Source: DSQQ01 sp964443075
Lineage (GTDB): Bacteria; Chloroflexota; Anaerolineae; 4572-78; J111
Assembly: GCA_964443075.1 (NCBI GenBank)
Contig: CAYUCB010000287.1
Span: 1-9,733, forward strand
Reading direction: 5' to 3'
DNA length: 9,733 nt
Position numbers and translations under genes: made by a program. Below, in pieces: positions 1 to 7,415 of the stretch (position 1 is its first letter; every line of letters begins with the position of its first letter). The notes beneath the pieces were generated by a model. That model saw nothing but the letters and a program-made list of their open reading frames with translations, ran no database searches and had not been told where the DNA came from.

Positions 1-735
1 AGCCCTGGTCATCGAAGGCCCGTTTCACCCCGCCCCGTTCGGTCAGGGGGACAGCGGCAAAACCCCCGGCGGTGTGGAAATACTCGAACACATAAAAGGG
101 GTCGAAAGCGGCATCGAAAGCCCCGAATTTGGGTTTGCGGCCCAGGCGGCGTTCCACCTGAGCCATCAGGGGGAAGAAGTAGGTCGGGTCAGCCCGGTCG
201 AAAAGCCTGCCCTGAGCGAAGTCGAAGGGTTTGAGTGAGTTCGGCCAGGGCGAACTCGCCCCAATCGGGCACTTTGGTGGCGACCACGCCCGAACCGTAG
301 CCCCAGTAATAAACATCGCTGGACGAGAAATTGGTCACCCGCTGCGGATTTTTGGTGGGGGTGGCGGGTTGAGCGGCGGAGGTTTCGACCTCCTCGGCGG
401 AGGCGTTACGCTTCTTCTTACAGCCGAGTTTGCAGTCGGGGTCGCCGGTGGGTTGCCGGGTTTTGTCCAGCCGGACGCTTTCCAGGACGTAGGCTTTGGG
501 GTTGTTCTCCTTAACCCAGGCCAAAATGTGCTTGGTGTCCAACGAGATGGCTTCGGCAAAGCCGGCTTCCGGCGGCAGCGCCCGCTCCAAAAGCTGCACC
601 GTGCCATCGAACAGAAATTGACCAGCGTCGTGGGGGAGGGTGCGCAGCACCCGGCCAAAATGTCGGGCGGTGGGCAGACTGGCCTGCACCTGATTCAGGT
701 GCCGCTGGTGACTTTGGGCGTTCTGGGCGGCGCGT
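1..735 (-). pseudogene. DDE-type insertion-sequence transposase, frameshifted and truncated
   Basis: Read on the minus strand, this stretch encodes a cut-and-paste-type transposase in two frames. From about 720 down to 231 one frame gives a conserved-looking block (LPTARHFGRVLRTLPHDAG, then SLDTKHILAWVKENNPKAYV, then DPDCKLGCKKKRN, then VYYWGYGSGV). The Asp in SLDTKHI is the likely first catalytic acid. From 205 down to 1 another frame continues the same protein (DPTYFFPLMAQVERRLGRKP, then FDAAFDPFYVFEYFHTAGGF). The frames are separated by a 25-bp insertion at 206-230. Removing it joins ELTQ directly to LFDRADPTYFF in frame. I recognise this style of transposase from Chloroflexota genomes but cannot assign an IS family. 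The 3' end lies beyond the window. No convincing start is visible: the open frame running on to 986 looks like antisense of the HTH gene at 741-974, so the N-terminus is probably lost. No terminal inverted repeat was seen. It is presumably inactive. Confidence 0.72.
206..230. repeat. 25-bp dispersed mini-repeat inserted in the transposase gene
   Basis: The core on the + strand is CCCTGAGCGAAGTCGAAGGG (210-229), preceded by CCTG and followed by T. It is an imperfect palindrome with CCCT/AGGG ends. Motifs of this type, often seen in translation as LRLRSGQ or similar, recur throughout many Chloroflexota and other environmental genomes. That recurrence is from memory and not tested here. Its length is not a multiple of three, so it shifts the transposase frame. 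The sequences on either side fuse perfectly in frame when it is removed, which defines the insertion to within a base or two. Confidence 0.6.
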
Positions 736-740
736 CTGTA

Positions 741-974
741 ATGCAGCGTCCCCTGCCCCCACCCCAGGCCGATGACCCCGACTGGCTGGTCTGCCAGGCG
801 GTCTGGGCTAAATTGAGCCGTCGCCAGCGGGACGGGCTGGGCCGGCTGGCCGCCGGTGAGTCGCCCCAGCCCGTGGCCGCTGGCCTCTCCCTTTCCATTA
901 AAACCTTCAACACCCACAACTCTAAAATTTTGGCCGAGTGCTGTCTGGCCTGGGGCCTGCCCGAAGGGCAATAG
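741..974 (+). CDS. LuxR/GerE-type helix-turn-helix protein, possibly a C-terminal remnant
   Basis: The 77 codons end in a typical LuxR-like HTH. LSRRQRDGLGRLAAGE (about residues 26-41) matches the LTxRExEVLxLxAxG first helix. The segment SLSIKTFNTHNSKIL (about 50-64) matches the xxISxKTVxTHxxNIL recognition helix. After it comes a tail ILAECCLAWGLPEGQ. A DNA-binding role follows from the fold, but the regulated genes are unknown. The ATG at 741 has no clear Shine-Dalgarno. The frame stays open back to 231, but that upstream part is only antisense of the transposase. The gene is therefore either a tiny HTH-only regulator or the stump of a larger one whose 5' part was replaced by the transposase. 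It lies on the same strand as the CRISPR operon but is separated from it by a terminator. The opposite-strand frame here (to 986) looks like a shadow. Confidence 0.45.
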   Translation: MQRPLPPPQADDPDWLVCQAVWAKLSRRQRDGLGRLAAGESPQPVAAGLSLSIKTFNTHNSKILAECCLAWGLPEGQ

Positions 975-1052
975 CTGGATTATCACTTTATCCGGGCCAG
1001 GTTTGGGCCGTATGCCGATAGGCTTTTAGTGTAGCACAGATGCGGCTCGAAT

Positions 1053-1078
1053 AAATCAGAAGTAGTTCTGATTTTTTT
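1053..1078 (+). terminator. Rho-independent terminator upstream of the cas operon
   Basis: A perfect 9-bp stem, AAATCAGAA (1053-1061) with TTCTGATTT (1066-1074), closes a GTAG tetraloop and runs into a T-tract ending at 1078. On the + strand it would end transcripts from the HTH gene (stop at 974) and shield the cas promoter from read-through. The A-run at the left is short, so activity on the minus strand is less likely. Confidence 0.75.
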
Positions 1079-1096
1079 CAGAAGGGTTACGGATGT

Positions 1097-1121
1097 TTTA
1101 CAGGGGGATTTGTGATATGAT
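1097..1121 (+). promoter_or_regulatory. Candidate extended -10 promoter for the cas operon
   Basis: TGATATGAT at 1113-1121 fits an extended -10 (TGnTATAAT with one mismatch in the hexamer). Possible -35 sequences are weak: TTTACA at 1097-1102 is only 13 bp away, and GTTTTA at 1095-1100 is 15 bp away. An extended -10 can work without a good -35. Transcription would start near 1128, leaving a ~30-nt leader before the cas10 ATG at 1158. It is the only promoter-like element between the terminator and cas10. Confidence 0.45.
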
Positions 1122-1157
1122 GAACGAAATTGTGCAAGAAGTAAAAGGAGTAATTTT

Positions 1158-3680
1158 ATGCAAGATGACGTGTTCAAAGCGGCGTTAGCCGGGTTGCTGC
1201 ATGATGTGGGGAAGTTTGCACAGCGGGCGGGGGAGTTGGGTACTCGAACCTGGGACGGTGAGGCTGAAAAAGATTACAAGTACCAACACGCGCTCTATAG
1301 CGGCGATTTTGTGGAGAAATATGTGCCCAAACAATGGCGCGAAGGGTTAAGCGGCCCGGCCCGGCATCATCGCCCCCAAACCCATCATGACCGGGTGGTA
1401 GCCCTGGCCGATTATCTTTCGGCGGGGGAACGGGCGGATGACCGCAGGGACCATCCCAAACAACTGCAATCTATTTTTTGCAGTATTACCGGGCTGAAGG
1501 ATGAAAATTACAAAGCTATCTCTACCCCGGCGGCAAAATATTTGCCATTAAAAAAGCTGGCCATTGAAAAAGAGGTCATCTTTCCGGTAGACACCATCAA
1601 TGACGCGCACGGGACATACAAGGAATTATGGGATGAATTTACGCGAGAGGCTACAGCCTTGAAAACTGCCTTTGAGCAAAATGGGGCTGACCAGGCAGCC
1701 TATCTGGAAAGCCTGCTCAACTTGATGCAGCAGTACACCTGGTGTATCCCTTCGGCTTATTACAAGGCCGTGCCCGATGTGAGCCTGTACGACCACAGCC
1801 GCATGACAGCGGCCCTGGCCGCCTGTTTGGTGGGACTGCCGGAAGACCAGGTGCAGGCGTGGCGCGACAAAGAGGCAACAGATGAGCCGGTGGCGCTACT
1901 GGTGGGCGGCGATATTTCCGGGGTGCAGAAGTTTATTTATACGATTACTTCGGCGGGGGCCACAAGTGGCTTGCGGGGACGCTCGATGTATTTACAACTG
2001 CTGACCGAAGTGATTGCCCGGTATTTACTGGACACGTTGGGGTTGCCGCTAACCAACATTATCTACGCCGGTGGGGGGCATTTTTTCTTGCTGATTCCAG
2101 CCGATGTGGCAGAAGCTTTGGCTTTGGCCCAACGACACATTAGCCGCGTTTTGCTGCATCACCATCAGGGGGATTTGTACCTGGCAGTGGCTTACCAGCC
2201 GGTAACAGCCGACCAATTTAAAACCGGCAAATTTTATGGATGCTGGGATGCGTTGCAAAAAAGGTTACAGCGATCCAAAGAACGCAAATTTGCCGAACTA
2301 GATGGTGATTTATATGGCTTAATTTTTACGCCCAAAGAACACGGTGGCAATGAGGAGACATTTTGCGCTGTTTGCCAGCGCGAACATCCTGAAACCAAAA
2401 AAAGAAAAGATGAGGAAAAAGCTAAATGCCCCACCTGCTACGAATTTGAAGAGTTGGGCAAAAAATTGCGTCAGGCCGATTACCTGACACTGGAGCAAAT
2501 TGATCCGGCCCCGTTACCTTCAATGGAGCAACCGCCGGGAGATTGGCAAGATGTGTTGAGTCACTTTGGCTATCGGGCGCTTATCAGCGAAGATTTACCA
2601 TCGGGGTGGGGCAAAGAGGTTATCCGGCGCACCGTGCTGGCGATTGATGATACGGCCCTGAAACGGATAACGCCTGGGCCGGAACAAGCGGTAGGACGGC
2701 GGTTGCTGGTCAACGTCACGCCAATTTTGACCGAATCCGAATACGCCGAGTTGAGATTGCCCCAAAACAGAAATAAGATTGACCAACTTCCGGTTCCCGG
2801 CTCGGTAAAACCATTTGAAATTATGGCTTGGCAATCGCGGGGTATAAAACGGCTGGGTGTGTTGCGAATGGATGTGGATAATTTGGGGCAAATTTTAAGC
2901 CAGGGGTTGGGCCATGATAACTTTACCCTATCGCGGATGGCGACCCTCAGCTTCAGTATCAGCCTGTTTTTTGAGGGGTGGGTAACGCAAATTGCCGCTA
3001 GAATTAACGCGCAAGGACAACAAGCAGATCGCGTGGTAAAAAATCCGGGTGGGCTGATTTACTCCATTTATTCCGGCGGGGATGACCTGTTTTTTGTGGG
3101 CGTGTGGGATTTAATGCCGCTGCTGGCGCAACACATCAATGCCGATTTTGGTTTGTACACCGGCAGTCATCCCGGTTTTCACGTAAGCGGGGGTATTGCC
3201 CTTATCCCGGAAAAATATCCGCTGTACCAGGCCGCGGAAGATGCCGCCGCTGCGGAGGGTAAGGCCAAATCAAAACGGCGGGACCGCGGTGAAAAGAATG
3301 CCTTGAATTTTTTAGAGCAGACCATTCTCTGGAATAAATTTGCCGAGGTACAGCAACGGCAAGAAAAGCTGGCTGAGCTGGTAACAACCGGCGGCGCGCC
3401 CAAAGACCTGCTACAACGGCTGTTAAAGTTGTACAAAGAATTTGACGACGCCCGGAAAGAACAGGAAAAACAGGGTGAAGAGTTCAAAACCTATTGGGGG
3501 CCGGGGCAATGGCAAGGTGCCTACAGCCTGACCAGACTGGCGGAACAAAACAAAAAAGCTAAAGAGCAAATTGAAGAAATCCGGGATGCTTTGCACCTGG
3601 AAAACTTTACCCAAATTGAGTGGCTTGGCCTGGCGGCTCGCTGGGCGGCGTTGGTAACACGAAATAAAGGAGATAAATGA
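1158..3680 (+). CDS. cas10: Type III-A CRISPR effector subunit Cas10/Csm1
   Basis: This is the large subunit of the Csm complex (840 aa). When crRNA pairs with target RNA it cuts ssDNA through its HD domain and converts ATP into cyclic oligoadenylate through its Palm domain. The N-terminus has the HD signature LLHDVGKFAQRAGE (H15-D16). GDISGVQKFIYTI near residue 251 opens the first Palm/GGDEF-like domain. Four cysteines (C403, C406, C424, C427) form a zinc ribbon between the Palm domains. The second Palm has RMDVDN (D572, D574) and the catalytic SGGDD (G640-D643). A helical, charged C-terminal region follows. Both catalytic centres look intact. The start is fixed by AAAAGGAG at 1143-1150, 7 nt before the ATG. 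The stop overlaps csm2 (ATGA), indicating translational coupling. As the first gene of the operon it follows the promoter directly. Confidence 0.96.
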   Translation: MQDDVFKAALAGLLHDVGKFAQRAGELGTRTWDGEAEKDYKYQHALYSGDFVEKYVPKQWREGLSGPARHHRPQTHHDRVVALADYLSAGERADDRRDHPKQLQSIFCSITGLKDENYKAISTPAAKYLPLKKLAIEKEVIFPVDTINDAHGTYKELWDEFTREATALKTAFEQNGADQAAYLESLLNLMQQYTWCIPSAYYKAVPDVSLYDHSRMTAALAACLVGLPEDQVQAWRDKEATDEPVALLVGGDISGVQKFIYTITSAGATSGLRGRSMYLQLLTEVIARYLLDTLGLPLTNIIYAGGGHFFLLIPADVAEALALAQRHISRVLLHHHQGDLYLAVAYQPVTADQFKTGKFYGCWDALQKRLQRSKERKFAELDGDLYGLIFTPKEHGGNEETFCAVCQREHPETKKRKDEEKAKCPTCYEFEELGKKLRQADYLTLEQIDPAPLPSMEQPPGDWQDVLSHFGYRALISEDLPSGWGKEVIRRTVLAIDDTALKRITPGPEQAVGRRLLVNVTPILTESEYAELRLPQNRNKIDQLPVPGSVKPFEIMAWQSRGIKRLGVLRMDVDNLGQILSQGLGHDNFTLSRMATLSFSISLFFEGWVTQIAARINAQGQQADRVVKNPGGLIYSIYSGGDDLFFVGVWDLMPLLAQHINADFGLYTGSHPGFHVSGGIALIPEKYPLYQAAEDAAAAEGKAKSKRRDRGEKNALNFLEQTILWNKFAEVQQRQEKLAELVTTGGAPKDLLQRLLKLYKEFDDARKEQEKQGEEFKTYWGPGQWQGAYSLTRLAEQNKKAKEQIEEIRDALHLENFTQIEWLGLAARWAALVTRNKGDK

Positions 3681-4111
3681 TGGCACCAAGACAAGATGCA
3701 CCCCCTGTAGTTTTTTCTAAACCTTCTTCGGAAGAATTAAAGAAAATCATTCAAACTAAAGATGGAACAATTATGTTGGTTAAGTGGGCTAATACAGTAG
3801 GAAGTTCGTTAGCCGGTTCACTTTCTACCAACCAAATACGCGCTATTTTTAGCGAAGTGCGGCAGATTGAAGGTAAGTGGAAAATCCGCGAACAAGAAGA
3901 TTTGGCAAAGCGACAACTAATTCTGTTAAAACCCAAAATGGCTTACCGGGCTAAAAAAGAAGAGACTTCAACTAACAAATCAGTTAAAAATCTGGTGTCG
4001 GTATTGGATGAGGCTATTGACCTTGTTCAAAGTGACAAAGAAAACTTTACCCGGTTTGTAGATTTTTTTGAAGCAATTCTGGCCTATCACCGCGCTGCCG
4101 GTGGCAAATAA
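3677..4111 (+). CDS. csm2: Csm2, small subunit of the type III-A complex
   Basis: This small protein of 144 aa is predicted to be mostly helical. Csm2 copies line the inner filament of the Csm complex and contact the crRNA-target duplex; they have no known catalytic activity. Identification rests on size, position between cas10 and csm3, and characteristic segments: LVKWANTVGSSLAGSLSTNQIRAIFSEVRQIE, a basic middle (KRQLILLKPKMAYRAKK), and a C-terminal helix ending in FTRFVDFFEAILAYHRA. The start at 3677 overlaps the cas10 stop. ATG at 3680 is an equally good start, as AAAGGAG lies at 3666-3672. The DNA is visibly richer in A and T than its neighbours, perhaps because the protein is Lys-rich. 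Confidence 0.9.
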   Translation: MMAPRQDAPPVVFSKPSSEELKKIIQTKDGTIMLVKWANTVGSSLAGSLSTNQIRAIFSEVRQIEGKWKIREQEDLAKRQLILLKPKMAYRAKKEETSTNKSVKNLVSVLDEAIDLVQSDKENFTRFVDFFEAILAYHRAAGGK

Positions 4112-4129
4112 CTTTTTAAGGAGAACACA

Positions 4130-4927
4130 ATGTCAACCATTAAATTAACCGGACGTATCTTTTTGACCTTTAATCTGGAAGCCAAATCTGGCCTGCACAT
4201 TGGCGGTTCGGAAGAAGGGATCAGCATTGGCGGGGTAGATAAAACCGTTATCCGCGACAAGCTGACTAATCAGCCCTATATCCCCGGCTCATCGTTAAAG
4301 GGTAAAATTCGCTCTCTGACCGAAAAGTATCAAGGGGCAATTCAAAACCAGCGTATTGGGCAAGTATCTATCCATACCTGTAAACGGGTAGAGGATTACC
4401 AAACGTGTGATGTCTGCCAGATATATGGCGCGCCTGGCGAAACGGGTTTCTCTACCCCCACCCGCCTGATTGTGCGCGATACCCAGATGACTGCTGATAG
4501 CGTGAAAGAATTTCGCGCCCTGCGCACCGACCTGCCCTTCACCGAGGTAAAAACCGAAGTCGCTATTGACCGGGTGACCTCTGCCGCCAGCCCCCGCCAG
4601 ATGGAACGGGTGCCAGCCGGCGCGGTGTTTGGCCTGGCAGAGCTGGTTTACAGCCTGTACGATGGCGACACCTGCGACAGTAACAAAGACTTGCAGCGCT
4701 TTAAAACGGTGGTAACCGGTCTGCAATTACTGGAAGATGATTATTTGGGTGGGTTGGGGTCACGCGGCAGCGGCAAAGTGGCTTTGCAAACCATCAAAGT
4801 AACCGTCAAATCGCCCAACAATTACGATACCCCCCAGGAAGTGGGCGCGTATGCTAACCTGGCCGACCTGGTGAAAGATTTTGAGCCATTGCAAAAGAAG
4901 ATTCGCCAGGCGTTAGGTAAAGCCTGA
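4130..4927 (+). CDS. csm3: Csm3, Cas7-type backbone and target-RNA nuclease
   Basis: Csm3 forms the repeated backbone of the complex, binds the crRNA spacer region and cuts target RNA at 6-nt intervals. The RAMP fold shows in GLHIGGSEEGISIGGVDKTV (residues 21-40). D37 in GGVDKTVIRD sits where the catalytic Asp of Csm3 is expected (D33 in S. thermophilus). YIPGSSLKGKIRSL (G53-K59) is the conserved GSSLKG element. H82, C84, C93 and C96 form a likely zinc site. GGLGSRGSGKV (G207-K216) is the C-terminal glycine-rich loop. At 265 aa it is somewhat longer than the best-studied Csm3 proteins. AAGGAG at 4118-4123 lies 6 nt before the ATG, and the gap after csm2 is 18 nt. Confidence 0.95.
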   Translation: MSTIKLTGRIFLTFNLEAKSGLHIGGSEEGISIGGVDKTVIRDKLTNQPYIPGSSLKGKIRSLTEKYQGAIQNQRIGQVSIHTCKRVEDYQTCDVCQIYGAPGETGFSTPTRLIVRDTQMTADSVKEFRALRTDLPFTEVKTEVAIDRVTSAASPRQMERVPAGAVFGLAELVYSLYDGDTCDSNKDLQRFKTVVTGLQLLEDDYLGGLGSRGSGKVALQTIKVTVKSPNNYDTPQEVGAYANLADLVKDFEPLQKKIRQALGKA

Positions 4928-4943
4928 AAGGGCCAGTAAACCT

Positions 4944-6131
4944 ATGCCAAATTTAACTCTGTATCATTTAGAACCCCAAAGTTCGTTCCATTTTGGCACA
5001 CGCGGAATAGAACAGGAACAAACCGGCGTTTCCTTGCCGTCGGACTCGCTGTTTGCCGCGATTATGTCGGCATGGTTGGAAAGTGGGGGCAGCCCAGATG
5101 AACTGGCCGATGCTTTTCCTCAGGAAGGGTCGGCTCAGAGTCAACCCCCTTTTTTGCTCACCTCGGTTTTTCCTCGCGCCGGTAAGGTGAGGTTTTATCC
5201 GGTTTTAACATTGCGGTGGCTGCTATCACCGGTAAAACTGGATGAATTGCACCAAAAACATCGTTTGAAAGAAGTCAAGAAAATCCAGTATATTTCTGAG
5301 GGATTGTTTAAAAAAGCTATCGCCGGGGAATCGCTGGATGAGCTGCTTCCCCCTGAGCATAATCCACAACTTACCGACCAGGGGCTATATTTGCAAAAAG
5401 GGGCTTTGTGGTTGAGCCAAGAAGAGGTGGCTGATCTGCCCGCTTTAATGAAAGAAAAAGCCATCTCGCGCAAAGGCAATTTGGTTAAAGCATTAGGTGA
5501 AGCCAATGTCTGGCAAACCGGCAAATCTCCCCGCGTGACTATTGACCGCGTAACCAATGCCTCACAAATTTTTCATACCGGGCGGTTGTTGCTCAGCCCA
5601 GGCTGTGGTTTTTGGTTTGGCGTAGCCTGGCTTAACCCTAACCGGCCAATGCCCCTCTCTGGGGGTAATGTTCAAGAGGCTGTTAATCGCGCTCTGAATG
5701 TGCTAACCGATAACGGCCTGGGGGCGGAACGCTCGGTGGGGTATGGTCAATTTAACTATCAGGCGCAAGTCCAACCCATCTCTTTACCCAACCCGCAGCC
5801 CGGAGGAATGTTTGTTACCCTTAGCCGTTACCATCCCCAACCGGTTGAGTTACCGGTGGCGCTGGCGCATCCCTTAACCGCCTATCAATTGGTTTCGGTG
5901 GCGGGCTGGCTGAACTCGCCGGTAGAAAAAGCGCAGCGGCGGCGGCGGGTGTGGCTAACGGCAGAGGGCAGCATCATTCACGCGGCAGAGTCCATGTCGG
6001 TTTGGGGCAATCTGGTGGATACCCGACCCAGTTACAATGGCACTCAACTTTCTCATCCGGTGTGGCGGTACGGGTTGGCCTGTCCGGTTGGCTTAACCAT
6101 TCCCCCGCATTTATCAGGAGAGGCGCAATGA
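4944..6131 (+). CDS. csm4: Csm4, Cas5-type subunit that caps the crRNA 5' handle
   Basis: Csm4 binds the 8-nt repeat-derived 5' handle of the crRNA and anchors Cas10 at the base of the complex. The 395-aa protein starts with a RAMP strand-helix unit: TLYHLEPQSSFHFGTRGIEQ, then LPSDSLFAAIMSAWLE, where Csm4/Cmr3-like proteins carry the equivalent of the Cas7 GSS-type loop. NGLGAERSVGYGQF (N257-F270) is the glycine-rich loop typical of RAMPs. A second RAMP-like half follows (FVTLSRYHPQPVEL onward). The start at 4944 has only a weak upstream AAAGGG (4927-4932, 11 nt away). Coupling to csm3, 16 nt upstream, may help initiation. The stop overlaps the csm5 start (ATGA). Confidence 0.93.
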   Translation: MPNLTLYHLEPQSSFHFGTRGIEQEQTGVSLPSDSLFAAIMSAWLESGGSPDELADAFPQEGSAQSQPPFLLTSVFPRAGKVRFYPVLTLRWLLSPVKLDELHQKHRLKEVKKIQYISEGLFKKAIAGESLDELLPPEHNPQLTDQGLYLQKGALWLSQEEVADLPALMKEKAISRKGNLVKALGEANVWQTGKSPRVTIDRVTNASQIFHTGRLLLSPGCGFWFGVAWLNPNRPMPLSGGNVQEAVNRALNVLTDNGLGAERSVGYGQFNYQAQVQPISLPNPQPGGMFVTLSRYHPQPVELPVALAHPLTAYQLVSVAGWLNSPVEKAQRRRRVWLTAEGSIIHAAESMSVWGNLVDTRPSYNGTQLSHPVWRYGLACPVGLTIPPHLSGEAQ

Positions 6132-7264
6132 TTTTTGATTACAAAATTTATGAGGTAACAGTAACGCCGCTAACTCCCCTGCACATTGGTTCCGGGCGGT
6201 TGTTGCTCAATGAGTATGACTATGCCATTTATGAAAAATTTACCTGGCGAATTGACGAAGATGCTTTTATAAGTGCGCAACAAGAAGCGCAAAACGTGAC
6301 TGATATGCGACTGGCAGAAAAATTAGCCAAAATTGCGCCGGCTCAACTGCTAACCCCGGCAGACTATAAACCCGGCAGTAATCTGTTTCGTTACCGGCTG
6401 ACCGGTACCCCCAGAGCCAAAGGGGCGGGCGCGCAACTGCAAGAAATGGTCAAAACAGTGACCGATGAAGCCTACTTGCCCGGTTCGTCCTTGAAAGGGG
6501 CTATTCGTACCGCCCTTGCCTGGCATGGTTGGGCCGAAAAGCGGCTTCAGCCTGATACCCGCGACCTGGATCGGGATCGTCGTTTTGCCGGACGGTGGAT
6601 CGAAAAGCAAATTATGGGACCAGACCCTAACCATGATTTATTGCGGGCCTTGCATGTTAGCGATAGCGATCCTGCCGGTAAAGACTGTTTTATAGTGCTG
6701 AATGCCCAGGTAGTTACACCGGGGAGTTTAGGCTCACCCATTGAGCTGGAAGCGGTCAAGCCGGACACAGCTTTTTCCCTGACCATAAAAATAGACCAGC
6801 AATTGTTTAGCCAGTGGGCCAAAACCAACCAACTGCAACTGGGCGGAAATGGGGCCTGGCTTAACAATCTACCGGCGTTAATTCAGGGGTACACCGCTCC
6901 CCGGTTAAATCAAGAGTTAGCCTGGTATCAAAACCGCTCCGGGGCAGAACAAACCACCGGATTTTACCGGCAGTTAATAGGGGCTAAACTGCCCCCTAAT
7001 GCCTGCCTGCTACAGCTTGGCTGGGGCACGGGCTGGCAGGGTAAAACGTATGGCAGCCATTTACAACAAGACCAGCCGTTTATGGAGTCAATTATTTCAA
7101 CTTATCGGCTGGCTAAAGGCAAACGACTCGCTGGTGACCCCTTCCCCAAATCTCGCCGCAGTACCGTGCAGGTGGTCAAAGACAAAACCGGTCAAACCCG
7201 CCAGCGAGTTGGCGTACCATTGGGGTGGGTGCTGATGGAGATGAAGGAGAAAGCAACGGCATAG
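6128..7264 (+). CDS. csm5: Csm5, Cas7-like cap subunit involved in crRNA 3' maturation
   Basis: Csm5 caps the spacer end of the Csm filament and, in the systems studied, helps host exonucleases trim crRNA 3' ends. The 378-aa protein shows RAMP elements: VTPLTPLHIGSGRLL at residues 12-26, YLPGSSLKGAIRTAL at 116-130, and GWGTGWQGKTYG from G298. The ATG at 6128 was chosen because the homologous sequence begins there (MIFDYKIYEV). AGGAG lies at 6116-6120, and the ATG overlaps the csm4 stop. The frame is open further upstream to 5951, but that stretch only reads csm4 out of frame. The last codons (…KATA-stop) lie in a REP palindrome (7253-7276), so the REP insertion supplies the stop codon and may have replaced a few native C-terminal residues. 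Conserved motifs remain complete. Confidence 0.93.
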   Translation: MIFDYKIYEVTVTPLTPLHIGSGRLLLNEYDYAIYEKFTWRIDEDAFISAQQEAQNVTDMRLAEKLAKIAPAQLLTPADYKPGSNLFRYRLTGTPRAKGAGAQLQEMVKTVTDEAYLPGSSLKGAIRTALAWHGWAEKRLQPDTRDLDRDRRFAGRWIEKQIMGPDPNHDLLRALHVSDSDPAGKDCFIVLNAQVVTPGSLGSPIELEAVKPDTAFSLTIKIDQQLFSQWAKTNQLQLGGNGAWLNNLPALIQGYTAPRLNQELAWYQNRSGAEQTTGFYRQLIGAKLPPNACLLQLGWGTGWQGKTYGSHLQQDQPFMESIISTYRLAKGKRLAGDPFPKSRRSTVQVVKDKTGQTRQRVGVPLGWVLMEMKEKATA

Positions 7265-7320
7265 GGATACCATTGCTGCGAGGGCGACAAAAAATATGTG
7301 GACGGGCATCCCTATGCCCG
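7253..7320. repeat. BIME 1: REP pair overlapping the 3' end of csm5
   Basis: Two palindromic units lie in opposite orientation. The left unit (7253-7279, minus-oriented) has arms GCAACGGCAT and ATaCCaTTGC around AGGG, with two imperfections, followed by TGC where the others have TAC. The right unit (7298-7320, plus-oriented) has GTGG followed by arms CGGGCAT/ATGCCCG around CCCT. The tetranucleotide 5' of the palindrome (GTRG) is the hallmark of REP elements recognised by RAYT transposases. The cores of the two units are reverse complements, so they can also pair with each other across the 18-nt spacer. The left unit contains the csm5 stop codon (7262-7264). Confidence 0.8.
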
Positions 7321-7326
7321 GCGAAC

Positions 7327-7391
7327 GCAACGGCATGGGGATGCCGTTGCTACAGCGATAAAAAAACCATAGGCGGGACATCCCTATACCC
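7327..7391. repeat. BIME 2: REP pair upstream of the RAYT remnant
   Basis: The left unit (7327-7353, minus-oriented) has perfect 10-bp arms GCAACGGCAT/ATGCCGTTGC around GGGG, followed by CTAC (GTAG on the minus strand). The right unit (7369-7391, plus-oriented) starts ATAG and has decayed arms GGGaCAT/ATaCCC around CCCT. It begins only 6 nt after BIME 1 and repeats the same architecture, with the conserved tetranucleotides facing each other in the middle. The less perfect right half suggests mutational decay. Confidence 0.8.
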
Positions 7392-7415
7392 CACCAATAG
7401 CCAGAGGAGAATATT

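Noticed and set aside
231..740. Open + strand frame extending upstream of the HTH fragment
   Set aside because: It is Gly/Val-rich low-complexity protein and is the complement of the transposase block, which has clear conserved motifs on the minus strand. Only the part from about 741 looks like a real + strand protein.
736..986. Minus-strand N-terminal extension of the transposase (start at 986)
   Set aside because: The residues resemble antisense translation and lie opposite the LuxR-like HTH. No transposase motif was recognised in them.
5951..6127. Upstream start for csm5 at 5951
   Set aside because: The extra 59 residues read csm4 out of frame. ATG 6128 has an AGGAG, an ATGA overlap and begins the recognisable RAMP strand.
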